Assembly: GCA_029210175.1 (NCBI GenBank)
Contig: JARGPL010000015.1
Span: 124,001 to 188,000, forward strand
Source of the DNA: Minwuia sp.
GTDB lineage: Bacteria; Pseudomonadota; Alphaproteobacteria; Minwuiales; Minwuiaceae
DNA: 64,000 nucleotides
Reading direction: 5' to 3'
Part shown: piece by piece, positions 1 through 8,671 of the stretch
Numbering within the stretch: the stretch's first letter is position 1
Layout: the number at the start of each line of letters is the position of its first letter
Position numbers and translations under genes: made by a program
The notes under the pieces: model-generated
Databases searched by the model: none
What the model saw: only the letters and a program-made list of their open reading frames with translations
What the model was told of the DNA's origin: nothing

Positions 1-702
1 CCGGTCGATGGATTTCGCAGTGGCTCTGACGCCGTGATGCTGGCAGCGGCCTGCGATCCGCCCTCAGGCGCGCGCGTGCTGGAACTCGGCTGCGGGACCG
101 GGTTGCCCATGCTCTCGCTGGCTGCGCGACGGTTGGATGTTCGTTTCACGGGCATGGAGATACAGCCGGAGATCGCCCGCCTCGCCGTGATCAACATTGC
201 GTCAAATGGCTGGGCGGACCGCGGGCAGGTGGTCGTTGGCGATGTCAGCAGGCCGCCTTTCGGATCCGCCTGTTTCGACATGGTGCTGGCCAATCCGCCC
301 TATTTCGACCCCGCCCGCTCGCGCCGGTCGCCGAACATCGCGCGCGATCTGGCCCGTGCCGACAGCGCGGTACCATTGAGGCACTGGATTGCCACGGCGA
401 CGGATCTGCTGGTGTCGGGTGGGCACGCGGTCCTGATTGTCCGTCGGGAGCGTCTGGACGACGTGCAGGCGGCCTTGCCGAACGGGTCGGCCATGGACAT
501 CCTGCCGCTGGGCGGTCGGCCCGGACGACCCGCCAAGCGGCTGTTGCTGCGAATCCACCCCGATGGCGACGGGCGGCGGCGGGAACTGCCGACGGTCGTG
601 CTGCATGAGGCAGATGGTGCCGACACCCCCCTTGCCAGTGCGATCATGCGTGATGCCGCACCGATCGAATGGCCGCCTTCGCCCGCTTCCGAAACATTTT
701 GA
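1..702 (+). CDS. tRNA1(Val) adenine-N6 methyltransferase-like protein (5' cut by window edge)
   Basis: A class I SAM-dependent N6-adenine methyltransferase of the TrmN6/YfiC type, which modifies adenine 37 of a valine tRNA in the cytoplasm. The reading frame is open from base 1 and matches the family before its first ATG at 34 (GFRSGSDAVMLAAA), so the true start lies outside the window. Motif I is VLELGCGTG, and the catalytic NPPY of N6-adenine methyltransferases is encoded at 292-303. The C-terminus ends in a short acidic/proline tail. It is followed after 48 bp by an S49 peptidase on the same strand. Family assignment is good; the exact tRNA target is inferred. Confidence 0.8.
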   Translation, partial: PVDGFRSGSDAVMLAAACDPPSGARVLELGCGTGLPMLSLAARRLDVRFTGMEIQPEIARLAVINIASNGWADRGQVVVGDVSRPPFGSACFDMVLANPPYFDPARSRRSPNIARDLARADSAVPLRHWIATATDLLVSGGHAVLIVRRERLDDVQAALPNGSAMDILPLGGRPGRPAKRLLLRIHPDGDGRRRELPTVVLHEADGADTPLASAIMRDAAPIEWPPSPASETF

Positions 703-750
703 GACATTGGTGGGCTTGCAAGCTCCATCTGCCTGCCGCACATCTATCCA

Positions 751-1614
751 ATGAGCAAAAAAACCGGATTTCTTCATCGTCCCCTGGCACGGTTCAGGAA
801 GTGGCGGCAAACCCCGACTGTTTCCGTGCTGCGGTTGCAGGGCGTCATTTCATCTGGCGGTGGCGGCCCATTGCGTGCGGCTTCGCTGAACTTTGCATCG
901 CTGGAAAGCTGCATTGCGCAGGCGTTCCGCCCAAAGCGCCTGGCGGCCGTTGTGCTGGTCGTCAACAGCCCCGGTGGATCGCCGGTGCAGTCGGCGCTGA
1001 TTGCCCGCGCGATCCGGGCCCAGGCTGACGAGAAAAAGGTGCCGGTCCTGGCCTTTGCCGAGGATGTGGCTGCGTCAGGCGGATACTGGCTGATGACCGC
1101 AGGGGACGAACTCTATGCTGATAGGGCCTCCATTCTCGGTTCCATCGGTGTCATATCGGCGAGTTTCGGTTTCACCGGCCTGATCGAGAAGCTGGGGGTG
1201 GATCGCCGGATCCACACGGCCGGGGAAAACAAGTCCTTCCTTGATCCCTTCTCGGTGGAGCGTGACGAGGACATCACCCGGCTCAAGGAAATCCAGGGGC
1301 AGATCCATGACACCTTCATGAACCAGGTCAAGTCCCGCCGCGGCGACAAGCTGAATCGCAGGCGCTACAAGGAGATATTCTCCGGCGACGTCTTCCTGGG
1401 TGAGGAGGCGGAGAAGATGGGACTGATCGACGGCATTGCGGATATGCCAACGCTGCTGAAGGAACGCTTCGGCAAGGATGTGCGCATGCGCCAGATCGGT
1501 GTGCGTCGCTCGCCCCTGCGCGGTCTGCTGCGCGGCGGGTCTGCCGCGGAGGCCACACGCGAGGTCATTGCCGGGATCGAAGACAGGCTGCACTGGAGCC
1601 GCTACGGTCTCTGA
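751..1614 (+). CDS. S49 family serine peptidase (short SppA type)
   Basis: A 287-residue peptidase of the SppA/SohB family, which degrades signal-peptide remnants or membrane proteins with a Ser/Lys dyad. The oxyanion region VVNSPGGSP is near residue 70. The probable nucleophile is Ser109 in AASGGYW and the general base is Lys161 in ENKSF; the spacing of 52 residues fits the short Bacillus-type SppA. There is no convincing N-terminal membrane anchor, although residues 1-25 are basic. The length suits a single-domain form rather than the 600-residue E. coli protein. The start codon has no strong Shine-Dalgarno sequence. Substrate is unknown. Confidence 0.88.
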   Translation: MSKKTGFLHRPLARFRKWRQTPTVSVLRLQGVISSGGGGPLRAASLNFASLESCIAQAFRPKRLAAVVLVVNSPGGSPVQSALIARAIRAQADEKKVPVLAFAEDVAASGGYWLMTAGDELYADRASILGSIGVISASFGFTGLIEKLGVDRRIHTAGENKSFLDPFSVERDEDITRLKEIQGQIHDTFMNQVKSRRGDKLNRRRYKEIFSGDVFLGEEAEKMGLIDGIADMPTLLKERFGKDVRMRQIGVRRSPLRGLLRGGSAAEATREVIAGIEDRLHWSRYGL

Positions 1615-1650
1615 ACGGAGCGGACATCCAATTCGGGGAGGGATTGAGGG

Positions 1651-1986
1651 ATGGACATACTTGCGACCCTGGCGAAGGCGCAGACCACGCCCCCCGGCGA
1701 AGGGCGGCGTTCAGCGCTGCTGATGGAACATGGCACCATGACGCTGCGCTTCTACGCGCCGCGCGGCACGGACCCGCAGACCCCGCATGATCAGGATGAA
1801 CTGTATGTCGTCGCCAGGGGGACAGGCACGTTCTTCATGGATGGTCGGCGGGTGGCCTTCAGTCCCGGTGACGTGCTGTTCGCACCAGCGGGCGCGGAAC
1901 ACCGGTTCGAGGATTTCTCGGATGACTTTGAAACCTGGGTCGTGTTCTACGGCGCAGAAGGCGGCGAGGGGAGTGCAGCCACATGA
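1651..1986 (+). CDS. Small cupin-domain protein
   Basis: A 111-residue single-domain cupin. Metal-binding motif 1 is seen as HDQDELYVVARGTG and motif 2 as PAGAEHRFEDF, so a metal-bound beta barrel is expected. The reaction is unknown: such small cupins can be isomerases, dioxygenases or binding proteins. A purine-rich stretch (ggggaggg) lies upstream of the ATG. Its stop overlaps the start of the citryl-CoA lyase gene in an ATGA, so the two are translated together, which suggests a shared pathway. Confidence 0.85.
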   Translation: MDILATLAKAQTTPPGEGRRSALLMEHGTMTLRFYAPRGTDPQTPHDQDELYVVARGTGTFFMDGRRVAFSPGDVLFAPAGAEHRFEDFSDDFETWVVFYGAEGGEGSAAT

Positions 1987-2786
1987 TGGGTAACAAGGGT
2001 GCAGGCGCGTCAGCGATTGCAAAGGCGGATGCGGAATCCGTCACGGTTCGCGGCAAGGACCTCTGCGAGGAACTGATCGGCAAGGTCAACTTCACGGATT
2101 TCTTCTTTCTCCACCTCACGGGGAAGATGCCGACCGAGAACCAGTCGTACTTCCTCAACGCGGTGCTGGTTGCACTGGCGGAGCACGGGCTGACGCCATC
2201 CGCGCAGGCGGCGCGCATGACGCTGCAGGCCGGGCCGGAGGCGATGCAGGGGGCCGTGGCTGCCGGTATTCTGGGCTGTGGCTCGGTCATTCTGGGGTCA
2301 GCGGAGGTCGCCGGAAAGTTCTATGCAGAAGGTGTCGCGCGGGTGCAGGCCGGTGAAGACCGGGATGCGGTGGCTCGGGCAATGGTTCAGGACCTGCGGG
2401 ACCGAAAGGCGTTCCTGCCGGGCTTTGGCCATCCGTTGCACCGGCCCGTCGACCCGCGGGCGGAAAAGCTGCTGGCTTTGGCCGATGAGCGTGGGGCGTC
2501 CGGTGAACACGTCGCGTTCCTCCGGTCAGCCCGTGGCGTGGCGGAAGAAATATACGGCCGCAAGCTGGTGTTGAATGCCAATGGCCCGATTCCGGCAATT
2601 CTGCTCGATCTCGAATTCCCGCCGGATGCGCTGAAGGGCATCTCCATTCTCTGCCGGACGGCTGGCCTGATCGGTCACTGTCTGGAGGAACTGGATCGTC
2701 CCATCGGTTTCCGGCTGGCGCATCTGGGCGACCAGGGCACGGCCTATGATGGCGGCTGGCCGGAAGGGCATCCGAACGCCAAATAG
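1983..2786 (+). CDS. Citryl-CoA lyase / short citrate synthase-like protein
   Basis: A 267-residue protein of the citrate synthase superfamily, much shorter than citrate synthase (about 430 residues). It keeps the core with the catalytic histidine region GFGHPLHRPVDPRA and the C-terminal stretch with RPIGFRLAHLGDQG. Proteins of this size are usually called citryl-CoA lyase, which splits citryl-CoA into acetyl-CoA and oxaloacetate, but citramalyl-CoA or another hydroxyacyl-CoA could be the substrate. It starts inside the cupin stop codon (ATGA), and a second ATG follows at once. No citrate CoA-ligase gene is adjacent. Confidence 0.75.
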   Translation: MMGNKGAGASAIAKADAESVTVRGKDLCEELIGKVNFTDFFFLHLTGKMPTENQSYFLNAVLVALAEHGLTPSAQAARMTLQAGPEAMQGAVAAGILGCGSVILGSAEVAGKFYAEGVARVQAGEDRDAVARAMVQDLRDRKAFLPGFGHPLHRPVDPRAEKLLALADERGASGEHVAFLRSARGVAEEIYGRKLVLNANGPIPAILLDLEFPPDALKGISILCRTAGLIGHCLEELDRPIGFRLAHLGDQGTAYDGGWPEGHPNAK

Positions 2787-2857
2787 GCCTCAATGACCTG
2801 AGATCAGGTTCCGAACCGACTGCCAGGATCGGCTCCGCCGTTCACCTGCCACCCCGG

Positions 2858-2880
2858 CCTTTCCCCGTCGAGGGGGAAGG
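2858..2880. terminator. Hairpin between convergent genes
   Basis: A 9-bp stem (CCTTTCCCC against GGGGGAAGG, one G:T pair) closes a 5-nt loop. It lies between the rightward citryl-CoA lyase and the leftward sugar dehydrogenase. A second, weaker 6-bp dyad (ACCTGA/TCAGGT) sits at 2796-2809. There is no T-tract, so termination is inferred from position and stem strength. Confidence 0.5.
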
Positions 2881-2919
2881 AGAAGATGATGGTGGGCCAC
2901 GGTTCGGACGAAAGCCGCT

Positions 2920-4197
2920 CTACAGGCTCCAGTAGTCGATGTCAGGCCGCAGATCCTTCGGGTCGAGCACTGATTTGATGTCAACCACGATGGCAGAAGG
3001 CCCCGCGAACTCATTGATCCACTTGGCACCGCGTTCAAGGTATTCCTTGTGGGCGACGGCCAGGATGATGGCGTCGGCGCCTTCCAGTTCGGCCTCCTCA
3101 ACCAGACGATAGCCATATTCCTCGAACGTCTCAGCGGGGTCGGCGATGGGGTCATGCAGCTTCACGCTGACCCCGAATTCCAGCAGCTCGTGGACGATGT
3201 CGGGCACCCGGCTGTTGCGCAGATCGGTCACGTCTTCCTTGAAGGTCACGCCGAGCACGGCAAAGCTGGCGGAGACATCGAGGCGGCGACGGCGCGCCAT
3301 CATCTTCATCGCCCGCTGTGCGATATAGGTGCCCATCTGGTCGTTGATCCGCCGCCCCGACAGGATGACCTCCGGGTGGTAGCCCACGTCGTCCGACCGC
3401 GCTGTCAGATAATAGGGGTCAACGCCGATGCAGTGTCCGCCCACAAGGCCGGGCTTGAACGGCAGGAAGTTCCATTTGGTGCCAGCGGCGGCCAGAACGT
3501 CCGCAGTGCGCAGGTTCAACCGCTCGAAAATGATCGCCAGTTCGTTCATCAGGGCGATGTTCAGGTCGCGCTGCGTGTTTTCGATCACCTTTGCCGCCTC
3601 CGCCACCTGAATGGATGGCGCGCAGTGGATTCCGGCATGAACGACAGCGCCGTAGATATCGGCGATCCGATCCGTGGTTTCGGGATCCTGACCCGCGACC
3701 ACCTTGATGATCCGCTCGATCGTGTGTTCCCGGTCGCCGGGATTGATGCGTTCGGGTGAATAGGCGAGCTTGATCTGATCGTACTGCCGCAGGCCGGAAA
3801 CCCGCTGCAGGATCGGGCCACAGAATTCGTCCGTCACGCCGGGATATACCGTCGATTCGATGGTCACCAGGTCATTCTCGACCAGATGCGGTCCGATCAG
3901 CTCACAGGCCTTCTGCAGCAGGCTGAGGTCCGGCTGGCGGTTGGCATTGATGGGGGTTGGTACGGTCAGGAAATAGACCGAAGGCTCCGCCAGCAAGCCT
4001 GGGTCAGCCGTGAAGGTGACGCCACAGCCATCCAGTGTGGCCTTGTCGACTTCGCCGGTGCGGTCGACACCGGCATTCAGTTCCGCAACCCGGTCTTCCT
4101 TGATGTCGAAACCGATCACGCGAAATTTCTTCGCCAGCGCCACCGCAAGGGGCAGACCCACATATCCGAGGCCGATAACGGCCAGCACTTCTGTCAT
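2920..4197 (-). CDS. Nucleotide sugar dehydrogenase (TviB/WbpO type)
   Basis: A 425-residue UDP-sugar 6-dehydrogenase, which oxidises UDP-GlcNAc or UDP-GalNAc to the uronic acid with two NAD+. The N-terminal Rossmann motif is AVIGLGYVGLPLAVALAK; the catalytic cysteine is Cys256 in GGHCIGVDPYY; the C-terminal domain carries GVTFKEDVTDLRNSR. I chose the ATG at 4197, directly before the Rossmann strand; an in-frame ATG at 4239 would add 14 residues with no family match. It feeds surface polysaccharide synthesis, but no glycosyltransferases are adjacent. Its promoter region is shared with divergent mazG. Confidence 0.88.
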   Translation of the reverse strand: MTEVLAVIGLGYVGLPLAVALAKKFRVIGFDIKEDRVAELNAGVDRTGEVDKATLDGCGVTFTADPGLLAEPSVYFLTVPTPINANRQPDLSLLQKACELIGPHLVENDLVTIESTVYPGVTDEFCGPILQRVSGLRQYDQIKLAYSPERINPGDREHTIERIIKVVAGQDPETTDRIADIYGAVVHAGIHCAPSIQVAEAAKVIENTQRDLNIALMNELAIIFERLNLRTADVLAAAGTKWNFLPFKPGLVGGHCIGVDPYYLTARSDDVGYHPEVILSGRRINDQMGTYIAQRAMKMMARRRRLDVSASFAVLGVTFKEDVTDLRNSRVPDIVHELLEFGVSVKLHDPIADPAETFEEYGYRLVEEAELEGADAIILAVAHKEYLERGAKWINEFAGPSAIVVDIKSVLDPKDLRPDIDYWSL

Positions 4198-4232
4198 GAC
4201 TGCACGTCCAGACGTGTCCCTGTGCGATTCGC

Positions 4233-4250
4233 CCATCATCCATATGATGG
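4233..4250. promoter_or_regulatory. Short dyad in the mazG/sugar dehydrogenase divergent region
   Basis: An inverted repeat, CCATCAT-N4-ATGATGG, sits in the 114-bp gap between two divergent start codons. It could be an operator, or simply reflect the two alternative ATG codons of the leftward gene. No regulator is recognisable nearby. Confidence 0.25.
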
Positions 4251-4311
4251 CCGGAAACCGACGCTAGCTACCATGCGATCTGCGTGAGTGCCAGAAAATG
4301 AAGGACCAGCC

Positions 4312-5148
4312 ATGACAGCGACCACATCAGCGCCAGAGCGTCCCATTGATCGCCTGCTGGCAATCATGGCGGCGCTGCGCATGCCCGGGACGGGCTGTCC
4401 CTGGGATCTGGCGCAGGATTTCGCGTCCATCGCGCCTTACACGATCGAGGAAGCCTATGAGGTCGCGGATGCTGTTGCGCGGGGCGACATGGACGACCTG
4501 AAGGGTGAACTTGGGGACCTGCTGTTCCAGACCGTGTTTCATGCCCGGATGGCGGAGGAGGCGGGTGACTTCAGCTTCGATGATGTTGCCACGGCCATTG
4601 CGGACAAGATGGAAAGCAGGCACCCGCACGTCTTCGGCACGCAGGGCGGGATCGACAGCGCCGACGCCCAGACACTCAACTGGGAAAACCAGAAGGCGCA
4701 GGAGCGTGCGGCGAAGGCGGCGACCCTTGGGCGTGTGCCTTCTGCGCTGGATGGCGTTGCCCTGGGGCTTCCTGCCCTGACACGGGCGGAGAAGATTCAG
4801 AAACGTGCGGCCCGCGTCGGATTTGACTGGTCCGAGACGCCGCCAGTTGTTGCCAAGGTGCGGGAGGAACTGGCTGAACTGGAGGCGGAGGTCAGCAGTG
4901 GCGACAGCGCCCGGCAGGCGGAGGAACTGGGCGATCTGTTGTTTGCCGTCGCCAACATGGCCCGCCACCTGGGGCACGACCCGGAAGCTGCGCTGCGCAA
5001 CGCAACGGCCAAGTTCGAGCGGCGGTTTCACGCTGTCGAGGCCGCGATCGAGGCAGAGGGACGCAGTCTGACAGACGCTACGCTGGGCGAGATGGATGAA
5101 CACTGGAATGCTGCCAAGCGCAACGAGAGACGCGACTCCAGAAACTAG
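4312..5148 (+). CDS. mazG: Nucleoside triphosphate pyrophosphohydrolase MazG
   Basis: A 278-residue house-cleaning enzyme that hydrolyses NTPs and dNTPs to the monophosphate and pyrophosphate. It has the usual two MazG domains in tandem: N-terminal CPWDLAQDFASIAPYTIEEAYE followed by the metal-binding KGELGDLLFQ, and a second copy with REELAELEAE and EELGDLLFAVANMARHLG. The ATG at 4312 has AAGGAC six bases upstream and is preferred to the GTG at 4288. The last four bases (CTAG) are shared with the stop of the convergent small zinc-finger gene. Confidence 0.94.
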   Translation: MTATTSAPERPIDRLLAIMAALRMPGTGCPWDLAQDFASIAPYTIEEAYEVADAVARGDMDDLKGELGDLLFQTVFHARMAEEAGDFSFDDVATAIADKMESRHPHVFGTQGGIDSADAQTLNWENQKAQERAAKAATLGRVPSALDGVALGLPALTRAEKIQKRAARVGFDWSETPPVVAKVREELAELEAEVSSGDSARQAEELGDLLFAVANMARHLGHDPEAALRNATAKFERRFHAVEAAIEAEGRSLTDATLGEMDEHWNAAKRNERRDSRN

Positions 5149-5390
5149 GAATTGCTGGAAGGGATCGAAATATGTCCCTTTTTATTGATTTCCGGCTCGA
5201 CCTCTGCAACGCCCAGCTGCTTGAGCAATTCCTTCGCCCGGATGACAGGGATGCCGCCGCTGAATCGTCCATCACAGACATGGCAGATGAACAGCTCCCA
5301 CGACGCGATGTAGCGCCCGTCGTAGCGGCCGAAGCCGAAATCGAAGTCCTTGCGGCAGATGCAGCAAGGTTCGGTAACCGTTGGTCTCAC
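5145..5390 (-). CDS. Small zinc-ribbon-like hypothetical protein
   Basis: A predicted 81-residue protein starting at GTG 5390, with GGAG about 8 bases upstream. The longer reading frame runs back into hisI and is not used. Two CxxC pairs (EPCCICRK and ICHVC) about 25 residues apart could bind one zinc; the region between is aromatic and rich in Gly and Tyr. A KELLKQLG helix and a polar tail follow. It lies just downstream of hisI on the same strand and overlaps the mazG stop by four bases. I do not recognise the family; a nucleic-acid or protein-binding role is possible. Confidence 0.65.
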   Translation of the reverse strand: MRPTVTEPCCICRKDFDFGFGRYDGRYIASWELFICHVCDGRFSGGIPVIRAKELLKQLGVAEVEPEINKKGHISIPSSNS

Positions 5391-5418
5391 GAAACTACTC
5401 CACTCTGGATACGCTGCG

Positions 5419-5796
5419 TCATTGCGGCTGCATGATCTCCACCACCTCGCCCCCGCGCACCGCCCGATAGAAACAGCTGCGCCGGTTGGTGTGGCAAGCG
5501 GCCCCTGTCTGATCCACCAGCAGCAGGATCGTGTCGCCATCGCAGTCGTAGCGGAGTTCGTGCAGACGCTGAACGTGGCCGGAGCTTTCGCCCTTGCGCC
5601 AGAACGCCTGTCGGGACCGCGACCAGTAACAGACCTGACCTGTTTCCAGGGTTTCCTGGATGGAGGCGCGATTCATCCAAGCCATCATCAATATTTCCCC
5701 CGTGTCATGCTGCTGAGCAATGGCGGGAATCAGCCCGTCGGCATTGAACAGCAGATCGGCGTCGAGCGTGGCGGGCAGGGCGGCAGCGGTGGTCAT
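5419..5796 (-). CDS. hisI: Phosphoribosyl-AMP cyclohydrolase HisI
   Basis: A 125-residue single-domain HisI, which opens the adenine ring of phosphoribosyl-AMP in the third step of histidine synthesis. Seen: [38 protein letters not shown], the metal-binding [10 protein letters not shown] and the [11 protein letters not shown] end with conserved cysteines. There is no fused HisE domain, as is usual in alphaproteobacteria. The frame is open further upstream, but homology begins at the ATG at 5796. It is divergent from the N-formylglutamate amidohydrolase gene across 81 bp. Confidence 0.95.
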   Translation of the reverse strand: MTTAAALPATLDADLLFNADGLIPAIAQQHDTGEILMMAWMNRASIQETLETGQVCYWSRSRQAFWRKGESSGHVQRLHELRYDCDGDTILLLVDQTGAACHTNRRSCFYRAVRGGEVVEIMQPQ

Positions 5797-5877
5797 GGCG
5801 GGGCACTTTCGGGAAATCCTGATCAAGGTGCAGGGTGGCCTTGTTTGCGCGACGGGAAAAGCGTCTATTCTGCCGCC

Positions 5878-6660
5878 ATGTTTGATCCCTTCTCCCTGCG
5901 TCCCACCGCCGACGTCGAACCACCTGCATTTCATCTGTTCAACAGGGAAGGCAAGGCGCGCGCGCTGCTGATCTGTGACCATGCATCCAACGCGCTGCCG
6001 CGCGGCTATGGCACCCTGGGCATCGATCCCGACAAGATGTTCGAACACATCGCGTGGGACGTCGGGGCCGCTGCCGTGACACGGCACCTTGCCGAAGCAC
6101 TGGATGCGCCGGCGATTCTGGGGGGGACGTCGCGTCTGTTCGTCGATCTGAACCGATACCCTGATGACGAGACCGCGGTCTCGACCTTTTCCGATGGAGC
6201 GCGGATCGCGGGGAACGAGAATCTCTCGGAAGGCGAGCGTTCCCATCGCATGAGCTGGCATCGCCAGTACCATAATGAGGTCGAGCGTCAGGTCCTGGCG
6301 CTGGCGGCGGGCACACCGCCGCCGTTGCTTTTCATTCACAGTTTCACACCGGTCATTCGCGATCAGCGCCGCCCCTGGCATCTGGGTGTGCTGCATGACC
6401 ACAAGAGTCCGGAAAGCGATCGGCTGCTGCAGATCCTGCGGCGCAACGGCGACCTGGTGATCGGTGACAACCAGCCCTATGCGGTGAATGAGCCCCGGTC
6501 GTTCTCGATCTTCCACCATGCCATCAATGCCGGGCGCCCCTATGTCGCGCTGGAGATCAGGCAGGACCTGATCGAGACCGAAGCAGGCGCGGAGGAATGG
6601 GCGGAACTGCTGGCCGCCGCGTTGGTTGAGATGCTTGAGCCGCTGGAGGTGCTGCCATGA
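5878..6660 (+). CDS. N-formylglutamate amidohydrolase family protein
   Basis: A 260-residue zinc-dependent deformylase-like protein of the FGase family, which in histidine breakdown releases formate and glutamate. Motifs seen: [46 protein letters not shown] and the C-terminal [11 protein letters not shown]. The lack of other hut genes and the coupling (ATGA overlap) to a GCS2-type ligase suggest a role in amide or peptide turnover rather than classic histidine use. The ATG at 5878 directly precedes the conserved region. Confidence 0.85.
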   Translation: MFDPFSLRPTADVEPPAFHLFNREGKARALLICDHASNALPRGYGTLGIDPDKMFEHIAWDVGAAAVTRHLAEALDAPAILGGTSRLFVDLNRYPDDETAVSTFSDGARIAGNENLSEGERSHRMSWHRQYHNEVERQVLALAAGTPPPLLFIHSFTPVIRDQRRPWHLGVLHDHKSPESDRLLQILRRNGDLVIGDNQPYAVNEPRSFSIFHHAINAGRPYVALEIRQDLIETEAGAEEWAELLAAALVEMLEPLEVLP

Positions 6661-7796
6661 CCAAGGACCCGTCGTTCACCATCGGGATCGAGGAAGAATA
6701 TCTGCTGATCGACCCGAACACGGGCAATCTGGCTTCGCGGCCACCGGACAGCATCCTGGAACATGCGCAGTCCCTGGCGCCCGACCAGATCGTCACGCCG
6801 GAGTTCCTGCGCGCCCAGATCGAAGTGGGGACCCGGGTCTGTTCCTCCATTGCAGAGGCCAAGTCGTCGCTGACCGAACTGCGCCAGGCCGTGCATACCG
6901 CCGTGAAGGCGGAGGGGCTGGCCTTCGCCGCCGCATCGTCCCACCCATTCGCGGAATGGAAGGAGCAGGAGCCGACGCAGCGGGACCGCTACATCACCCT
7001 GGCCAAGGACCTTCAGACGGTTGCCCGACGGCTGCTGATCTGCGGCATGCATGTGCATGTCTGTATCGAGGACCCGGAACTGCGCATCGATCTGATGAAT
7101 CAGGTCCGCTATTTCCTGCCGCATCTGCTCGCTCTGACCGCATCGTCCCCTTTCTGGCAGGGGCAACGGTCAGGACTGCAGTCCTATCGCCTGACGGTCT
7201 TTGATGCCCTGCCGCGCACCGGGATGCCGGAAGCCTTTGCCAGCTGGCAGGAGTATGAGCGACTGACGACGCAGTTCATCCGCGCGGGCGTTATCGAGGA
7301 TGCGACCAAGCTCTGGTGGGACATTCGTCCGTCAGACAAGTTTCCGACGCTGGAAATGCGGATGACCGATGTCTGCACCCGTCTGGAAGATGCGATTGCC
7401 GTCGCCGCAATCTATGTCTGTCTGCTGCGCATGCTCTGGCGTCTGAAGCGGCGGAACCAGCGCTGGCGGGTCTATCCAGCAGCTCTGATCAGGGAAAACC
7501 GCTGGATGGCGATGCGCCATGGCGTGACGGGTAACCTGGTCGACTTCGGGCGCGGCGAGCAGGTGCCGTTCGCCGAACTGATCGAGGAGATATTCGAACT
7601 GATTGCGGAGGATGCTGAGGCGCTCGGCTGTACCGCAGAGGTATTGCACGCGCGCGAGATCGTTCGCCGTGGCACGTCAGCCGACCGCCAGATCGCTACC
7701 TTTGATCAGCACATGCAGGAATCCGACGATCCGAAGGTCGCGTTCAAGGCCGTTGTCGATGAACTGGTGGCGGACAGTGCCCTGGGGCTGGACTGA
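6657..7796 (+). CDS. Carboxylate-amine ligase of the GCS2 family (YbdK type)
   Basis: A 379-residue ATP-dependent ligase of the glutamate-cysteine ligase type 2 family. The N-terminus [17 protein letters not shown] carries the Mg-ATP acidic residues; [13 protein letters not shown] and [15 protein letters not shown] follow, with [19 protein letters not shown] in the second half. Many members have weak glutamate-cysteine ligase activity and an unknown true substrate. It starts inside the stop of the upstream amidohydrolase gene (ATGA), so the pair may form and cleave the same kind of amide bond. Confidence 0.85.
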   Translation: MTKDPSFTIGIEEEYLLIDPNTGNLASRPPDSILEHAQSLAPDQIVTPEFLRAQIEVGTRVCSSIAEAKSSLTELRQAVHTAVKAEGLAFAAASSHPFAEWKEQEPTQRDRYITLAKDLQTVARRLLICGMHVHVCIEDPELRIDLMNQVRYFLPHLLALTASSPFWQGQRSGLQSYRLTVFDALPRTGMPEAFASWQEYERLTTQFIRAGVIEDATKLWWDIRPSDKFPTLEMRMTDVCTRLEDAIAVAAIYVCLLRMLWRLKRRNQRWRVYPAALIRENRWMAMRHGVTGNLVDFGRGEQVPFAELIEEIFELIAEDAEALGCTAEVLHAREIVRRGTSADRQIATFDQHMQESDDPKVAFKAVVDELVADSALGLD

Positions 7797-7852
7797 CGGA
7801 CACTGGTTGCCCACATGATGGGGAACGCCACGAAACAGCCGGAGGGACAATC

Positions 7853-8149
<297 letters not shown>

Positions 8150-8256
8150 GCGAGATGCGGGCGTCGGGGATTCGCCCAGCCTGACGGTTCTGCATTTGCT
8201 GGCATGCGACCGACGGACGTCAGACGGCGTCCGCCTTGGGAATGGGCGAGCTGATG

Positions 8257-8417
8257 CCCTCAACCTGTCATGCCGGACAAGCGAAGCGCTGATCCGGCAT
8301 CCACACTTTGCGGCTTTCGGTCCGTCCCGAAAGCGTGGCCCCCGGGTCTGACGCCCGGGGTGACAGCGATGTCTCACGGCGCGTTCATGAAACAGACTTC
8401 AGAGGACGTACCCGGGC
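8257..8417. repeat. 161-bp palindrome-rich repeat, copy 1
   Basis: First of two direct copies, 243 bp apart, with 157 of 161 bases identical. Each copy holds two dyads: an outer ATGCCGGA/TCCGGCAT stem, and CCCCGGG-N6-CCCGGGG. No convincing protein is encoded: the open frames crossing it repeat with the DNA. It resembles the dispersed REP/BIME-like intergenic repeats of alphaproteobacteria. The 522-bp gap from 8150 to 8671 consists mostly of these two copies. Confidence 0.9.
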
Positions 8418-8499
8418 TTGAGCCGGATACTATTCACCCGCTGAAAGGCTGGACACGTGCATCGGTTCCGCGTTGGCCATGGGATGGTGTGAACTGGCA

Positions 8500-8660
8500 C
8501 CCTCAACCTGTCATGCCGGACAAGCGAAGCGCTGATCCGGCATCCACACTTTGCGGCTTTCGGTCCGTCCCGAAAGTGTGGCCCCCGGGTCTGACGCCCG
8601 GGGTGACGGTGATGTGTCACGGCGCGTTCATGAAACAGACTTCAGAGGACGTACCCGGGC
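8500..8660. repeat. 161-bp palindrome-rich repeat, copy 2
   Basis: Second direct copy of the element at 8257. The four differences are all single substitutions in the right half, near the CCCCGGG stem. It ends 11 bp before the stop codon of the leftward monooxygenase gene, so its hairpins could serve as that gene's transcription terminator. Confidence 0.9.
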
Positions 8661-8671
8661 CTTGCCGACGG

